DNA of 6,429 nucleotides. Source: an uncultured Eubacteriales bacterium (GTDB taxonomy: Bacteria > Bacillota > Clostridia > Lachnospirales > CAG-274). The notes beneath the pieces are model-generated. The model was not told the origin of the DNA. It was given only the letters and a program-made list of their open reading frames with translations, and ran no database searches. The translations under genes and the position numbers were made by a program. Of this stretch, positions 5,296-6,429 are shown piece after piece. The stretch lies in contig CABUWB010000111.1 of the NCBI GenBank assembly GCA_902495025.1, positions 1 through 6,429 of the forward strand, read 5' to 3'. Numbering within the stretch: position 1 is the stretch's first letter; every line of letters starts with the position of its first letter.

Positions 5296-5607
5296 ATGTA
5301 CGCAATTATCGAAACTGGTGGAAAGCAGTATAAGGTATCTGAGGGTGATGTAATCACCGTTGAGAAGCTCGGCGTTGAGGCTGGCTCCGAATATACCTTT
5401 GAGAACGTATTAGCTGTATGCGACGGCGAGAAGATGACTTTCGGCGCTCCTACTGTAAACGGTGCTTCTGTTAAGGCTTCCGTTATCGGTGATGGTAAGG
5501 CTAAGAAGGTTATCGTTTACAAGTACAAGCCTAAGAAGGGCTTCCACAAGAAGAACGGTCACAGACAGCCATTCACAAAGCTTAAGATTGAAAAAATTAA
5601 CGGCTGA
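5296..5607 (+). CDS. rplU: 50S ribosomal protein L21
   Basis: A 103-residue ribosomal protein that binds 23S rRNA in the large subunit. The N-terminus MYAIIETGGKQYKVSEGD is the family hallmark. The basic C-terminal part, KYKPKKGFHKKNGHRQPFTKLKI (split by KKNGHRQ), contains the conserved rRNA-binding GHRQ/FT motif. The length is typical. The start ATG is ten bases after GGAGG in the leader. Codon use is that of a highly expressed gene: no ATA for Ile, nearly all AAG for Lys, and GCT/GTT/GGT-rich, unlike most of the window. It is first in the rplU-prp-rpmA operon, and the next gene starts two bases after its stop. Confidence 0.98.
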   Translation: MYAIIETGGKQYKVSEGDVITVEKLGVEAGSEYTFENVLAVCDGEKMTFGAPTVNGASVKASVIGDGKAKKVIVYKYKPKKGFHKKNGHRQPFTKLKIEKING

Positions 5608-5609
5608 TT

Positions 5610-5921
5610 ATGATTAAGGCATATATATACCGCAATTCGGCAGGTCAGGCTTTCGGCTTTAAGGTTGAAAACCATGGCGACCCCATAGTGTGTTCGGCAG
5701 TATCGGCACTCTGCTTTAATACCGTAAACAGTATTGAGGCATTTACTGAGCTTGATTTTACACTGGACGCATCGCAGGAAGGCGGGGATATGATATTTTC
5801 ACTGCCTTATCTGGAAAAGGGCGGTAAGGATAATAATGCCTCACTGCTGCTGAATTCCTTAGTCTTAGGATTAAAACAAATTGAGCTTGATTATAGTAAC
5901 GATTTAAAGGTATTTGATTAG
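5610..5921 (+). CDS. prp: Ribosomal-processing cysteine protease Prp (YsxB family)
   Basis: A 103-residue protein between rplU and rpmA, the fixed location of Prp in Bacillota. Prp cleaves the N-terminal extension of L27 (and related phage proteins), which is essential for ribosome function in Staphylococcus. The catalytic dyad is visible as His22 and Cys28 in ENHGDPIVCSAVSAL. The rest follows the family: NTVNSIEAF after the active-site helix and a C-terminal LLNSLVLGLKQIELDY helix. Odd point: His and Cys are only six residues apart, whereas the S. aureus enzyme has them about twelve apart (His22, Cys34), so the intervening loop looks shortened. The ATG follows the rplU stop by two bases and has no clear SD, so translation likely depends on coupling to rplU. 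Codons include ATA and other rarer choices, consistent with low output. Confidence 0.88.
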   Translation: MIKAYIYRNSAGQAFGFKVENHGDPIVCSAVSALCFNTVNSIEAFTELDFTLDASQEGGDMIFSLPYLEKGGKDNNASLLLNSLVLGLKQIELDYSNDLKVFD

Positions 5922-5926
5922 GAGGT
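5921..5926 (+). promoter_or_regulatory. RBS that sets the rpmA start at 5935
   Basis: GGAGGT, overlapping the prp stop codon, is eight bases before ATG at 5935. An in-frame ATG at 5914 lies upstream of this SD and would add seven residues (MIRRCNI) not found in L27. The start at 5935 gives MLRINLQFF, the conserved Firmicutes L27 N-terminus. Confidence 0.9.
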
Positions 5927-5934
5927 GCAATATA

Positions 5935-6219
5935 ATGTTAAGAATTAACCTTCAGTTTTTTGCTCATAAAAAGGGTGTTGGTTCTACTAAGAACGGCCGT
6001 GACTCCGAGTCCAAGCGTTTAGGTGCTAAGCGTGCAGACGGTCAGGTAGTTAAGGCTGGCAACATTCTTTACACTCAGAGAGGTACTAAGATTCATCCCG
6101 GTATCAACGTAGGCAAGGGTGGCAACGATACACTTTTTGCTCTTGTTGACGGCAGAGTTAAGTACGAGAGAAAGGGCAGAGATAAGAAGCAGGTTTCTGT
6201 TTATCCTGTTGCTGAGTAA
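5935..6219 (+). CDS. rpmA: 50S ribosomal protein L27 with Prp-cleavable N-terminal extension
   Basis: A 94-residue large-subunit protein whose N-terminal arm reaches the peptidyl-transferase centre. The sequence begins MLRINLQFF then AHKKGVGSTKNGRDSESKRLG. In Bacillota, Prp removes the first nine residues after the FF pair, exposing AHKKG as the mature N-terminus. Family signatures include STKNGRDS, GNILYTQRGTKIHPG and KGGNDTLFAL. Length and basic character are normal. Like rplU it uses highly expressed codons (no ATA, mostly AAG, GCT, GTT). Its SD overlaps the stop of prp, its processing protease. A strong terminator follows. Confidence 0.98.
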   Translation: MLRINLQFFAHKKGVGSTKNGRDSESKRLGAKRADGQVVKAGNILYTQRGTKIHPGINVGKGGNDTLFALVDGRVKYERKGRDKKQVSVYPVAE

Positions 6220-6227
6220 TAACTTTT

Positions 6228-6255
6228 AAGGGAAGCAGTGATGCTTCCCTTTTTT
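6228..6255 (+). terminator. Intrinsic terminator of the rplU-prp-rpmA operon
   Basis: AAGGGAAGCA (6228-6237) pairs perfectly with TGCTTCCCTT (6242-6251) around a GTGA tetraloop of the GNRA type, followed by TTTT. It lies just past the rpmA stop. On the minus strand AAAAGTTATT follows the hairpin, so it is directional. Confidence 0.93.
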
Positions 6256-6291
6256 CGACTATTGAATATAATAGTTATTGGAGGAAATACT

Positions 6292-6429
6292 ATGAAAGCA
6301 ATAAACCTGTTAAACGAAGTAAATAAAGTTGATAAGCTGTATGTATATCAGAAAATAGCAGAGCTTAACGGTAATATATTAAGCGTAGTAAATGTTGAAA
6401 ACAGAACGCTTGATTTTCACGTTCACGAA
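6292..6429 (+). CDS. Probable cupin-domain protein, 5' part only
   Basis: Only the first 46 codons are present; the gene runs off the right edge. ATG at 6292 has GGAGGA (6280-6285) six bases upstream. The visible sequence (MKAINLLNEVNKVDKLYVYQ ... RTLDFHVHE) ends in H43-V-H45-E, the start of cupin motif 1 (H-x-H, metal ligands). Small stand-alone cupins with N-termini of this kind are common in Clostridia. Beta-barrel metal-binding proteins of this type include sugar isomerases, dioxygenases and sensor domains, so no function can be given. It follows the rpmA terminator; a TATAAT at 6267-6272 has no good -35 partner. Confidence 0.6.
   Translation, partial: MKAINLLNEVNKVDKLYVYQKIAELNGNILSVVNVENRTLDFHVHE

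Noticed and set aside
5914..5934. Upstream in-frame ATG for rpmA
   Set aside because: It would add MIRRCNI before the conserved L27 N-terminus and lies upstream of the strong RBS, within the end of prp.
6267..6272. TATAAT before the cupin gene
   Set aside because: The base stretch 17 upstream (CTTCCC) is within the rpmA terminator and does not match a -35. The implied start would fall right at the RBS, so I did not call a promoter.

Overview
The window looks like a chromosomal segment of a low- to mid-GC member of the Bacillota, most likely a Clostridia of the Ruminococcaceae/Oscillospiraceae type. The evidence is the L21-Prp-L27 gene order, an L27 with the Firmicutes N-terminal extension, strong AGGAGG ribosome binding sites, textbook sigma-A promoters, and heavy use of ATA and GCA codons in ordinary genes. 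I cannot name a genus from sequence alone. It is mostly housekeeping DNA; I see no phage, IS element, CRISPR array, tRNA or rRNA.

Layout. (1) Bases 1-1619: a possible minus-strand gene start cut by the left edge, then a two-gene plus-strand operon with a good promoter (48-76), encoding a flavin-reductase/flavoredoxin-family FMN protein and a D-2-hydroxyacid dehydrogenase. (2) A bidirectional terminator (1639-1672) separates this operon from the convergent minus-strand genes. (3) Bases 1689-3884, minus strand: an orphan type IV prepilin-like protein and a long DivIVA-domain protein with hendecad coiled coil and C-terminal PGIYKV repeats. Each has its own extended -10 promoter and terminator. 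(4) Bases 4022-5115, plus strand: tadA (tRNA adenosine deaminase) closely followed by a HAD-family hydrolase. (5) Bases 5181-6255: a near-perfect sigma-A promoter, a structured L21-leader-type 5' UTR, rplU, prp, rpmA and an intrinsic terminator. (6) From 6292: the start of a probable cupin protein that runs off the right edge.

How the genes work together. In the ribosomal operon, Prp is the cysteine protease that removes the N-terminal extension of L27. The L27 here carries that extension (NLQFF before AHKKG), so enzyme and substrate lie side by side. TadA makes inosine 34 in tRNA-Arg(ACG). The flavoprotein and dehydrogenase are co-transcribed redox enzymes of unknown substrate. The DivIVA-like and pilin-like proteins are envelope-associated but appear to be separate transcription units.

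Most interesting points: a repeated PGIYKV C-terminal module on the DivIVA-like protein; an operator-like inverted repeat over that gene's predicted transcription start; a Prp whose loop between catalytic His and Cys appears about six residues short; a native Asn in TadA at the position of E. coli Asp108; and a low-expression codon and RBS signature for prp between two highly expressed ribosomal protein genes. None of these amounts to a clearly new system; they are specific leads.
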